DNA of 16,072 nt. Origin: Cohaesibacteraceae bacterium (GTDB lineage: Bacteria; Pseudomonadota; Alphaproteobacteria; Rhizobiales; Cohaesibacteraceae). Below the pieces are notes generated by a model. That model had not been told where the DNA came from, searched no databases, and saw only the letters and a list, made by a program, of their open reading frames with translations. The stretch lies in contig JAESRR010000180.1 in the NCBI GenBank assembly GCA_016764535.1, positions 2,187 through 18,258 on the forward strand, read 5' to 3'. A program made the position numbers and the translations under genes. Within the stretch, counting starts at the first letter, position 1. Each line of letters begins with the position of its first letter. Below are positions 15,692-16,072 of the stretch, one piece after another.

Positions 15692-15716
15692 GTCTCGGGG
15701 AATTTCTCCCCAAGAC
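15692..15716 (-). other. Stem-loop between the binding-protein and permease genes
   Basis: On the transcribed minus strand GTCTTGGGGA pairs with TCCCCGAGAC, giving a 10-bp stem with one G-U pair and a 5-base loop. The plus-strand copy has a C-A mismatch at the same place, so the structure favours the RNA actually made from this operon. It sits in the 65-base gap between the two genes and has no T run after it. Structures placed like this often protect the binding-protein message so that it outnumbers the permeases. Confidence 0.6.
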
Positions 15717-15733
15717 CGTGTTGTTGGCCGATT

Positions 15734-16072
15734 TTATTGTTTGGCCTTCCATTTTGCATACTCGTCTGTCAGGATTTTTGCCCATCCATCAGCAAGTTCC
15801 TGCGCAGTACGGTTACCCAGCATCGCATCCTGTGATGTCTCAACTGCAATAACACTCGCAAGTTCGCCGAATTTTTCAAGGTATGTAGGCATGATTGTTG
15901 GTATCCAGGCATCACCGTTTAACTCGGTGAACCAGCCCTTGAACTGTTCGCTGGCAAAATGCGGGTCCTGATCGGCGCCCTTGTGAATAGGTAATACGCC
16001 TACTCGTTTGGCCCAGGTACGGTTTGCTTCGGGGCTTGAGAGATGTGCCACCAAATCCCAGGAACTATCCTG
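15734..16072 (-). CDS. Sugar ABC importer solute-binding protein, C-terminal part, cut by the right edge
   Basis: The last 112 residues of a family-1 extracellular solute-binding protein. The frame is open to the window edge (QDSSWDLVAHLSSPEANRTW), so the true start and signal peptide are outside. The pattern of a short helical repeat, then VGVLPIHKGADQDPHF, then a C-terminal helix ending WAKILTDEYAKWKAKQ, is typical of CUT1 binding proteins such as UgpB/MalE relatives. It should capture a sugar or sugar-like ligand in the periplasm and hand it to the permeases encoded next. The substrate cannot be inferred from this fragment. Confidence 0.85.
   Translation of the reverse strand, partial: QDSSWDLVAHLSSPEANRTWAKRVGVLPIHKGADQDPHFASEQFKGWFTELNGDAWIPTIMPTYLEKFGELASVIAVETSQDAMLGNRTAQELADGWAKILTDEYAKWKAKQ

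Noticed and set aside
15669..15785. N-terminal extension of 39 residues on the sugar permease 1
   Set aside because: It would overlap the binding-protein gene and cross the stem-loop; the family-like N-terminus begins at 15668.

Overview
The window looks like chromosomal DNA of an alphaproteobacterium, probably of the Hyphomicrobiales/Rhodobacterales type. The main evidence is a DUF2336 protein (a family largely confined to that class), an Lrp regulator divergent from an MdeB-like E1 enzyme, and the density of binding-protein-dependent importers. It is densely coded, with no gene-free stretch above about 185 bases. I see no tRNA, rRNA, insertion sequence or CRISPR array. The genus cannot be named from what is visible.

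Region 1 (1-7223, plus strand) is one tightly packed eight-gene unit, cut at the left edge. In order it holds the C-terminal part of an AcnA-type aconitase/hydratase, a PotABCD-type importer (ATPase, Tat-signal binding protein, two permeases), a small NTF2/SnoaL-fold protein, a dihydropyrimidinase/dihydroorotase-family cyclic amidohydrolase, and an isochorismatase-superfamily amidase close to N-carbamoylsarcosine amidase. Genes overlap by 4 bases or sit 0-17 bases apart, apart from one uncertain permease start. The order suggests a pathway: import a cyclic amide, imide or ureide, open the ring, strip the remaining amide as ammonia, and pass the carboxylate on, perhaps through the aconitase-like hydratase into central metabolism. 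The substrate is unknown and this is the most interesting part of the window.

Region 2 (7224-8995, minus strand) holds the DUF2336 protein and an Lrp/AsnC regulator. Region 3 (8996-12774, plus strand) holds a homodimeric pyruvate-dehydrogenase-E1-like enzyme (MdeB-like) divergent from the Lrp gene, then an intrinsic terminator, then an M24 (Xaa-Pro peptidase family) metallopeptidase. The Lrp/E1 pair resembles the mdeR-mdeB arrangement of methionine catabolism, but no methionine gamma-lyase gene is present.

Region 4 (12836-16072, minus strand) is a CUT1-type carbohydrate importer read from right to left: binding protein (cut by the right edge), two permeases, and a MalK/UgpC-type ATPase. A stem-loop separates the binding-protein gene from the permeases. 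A perfect 9-bp hairpin separates this operon from the convergent M24 gene.
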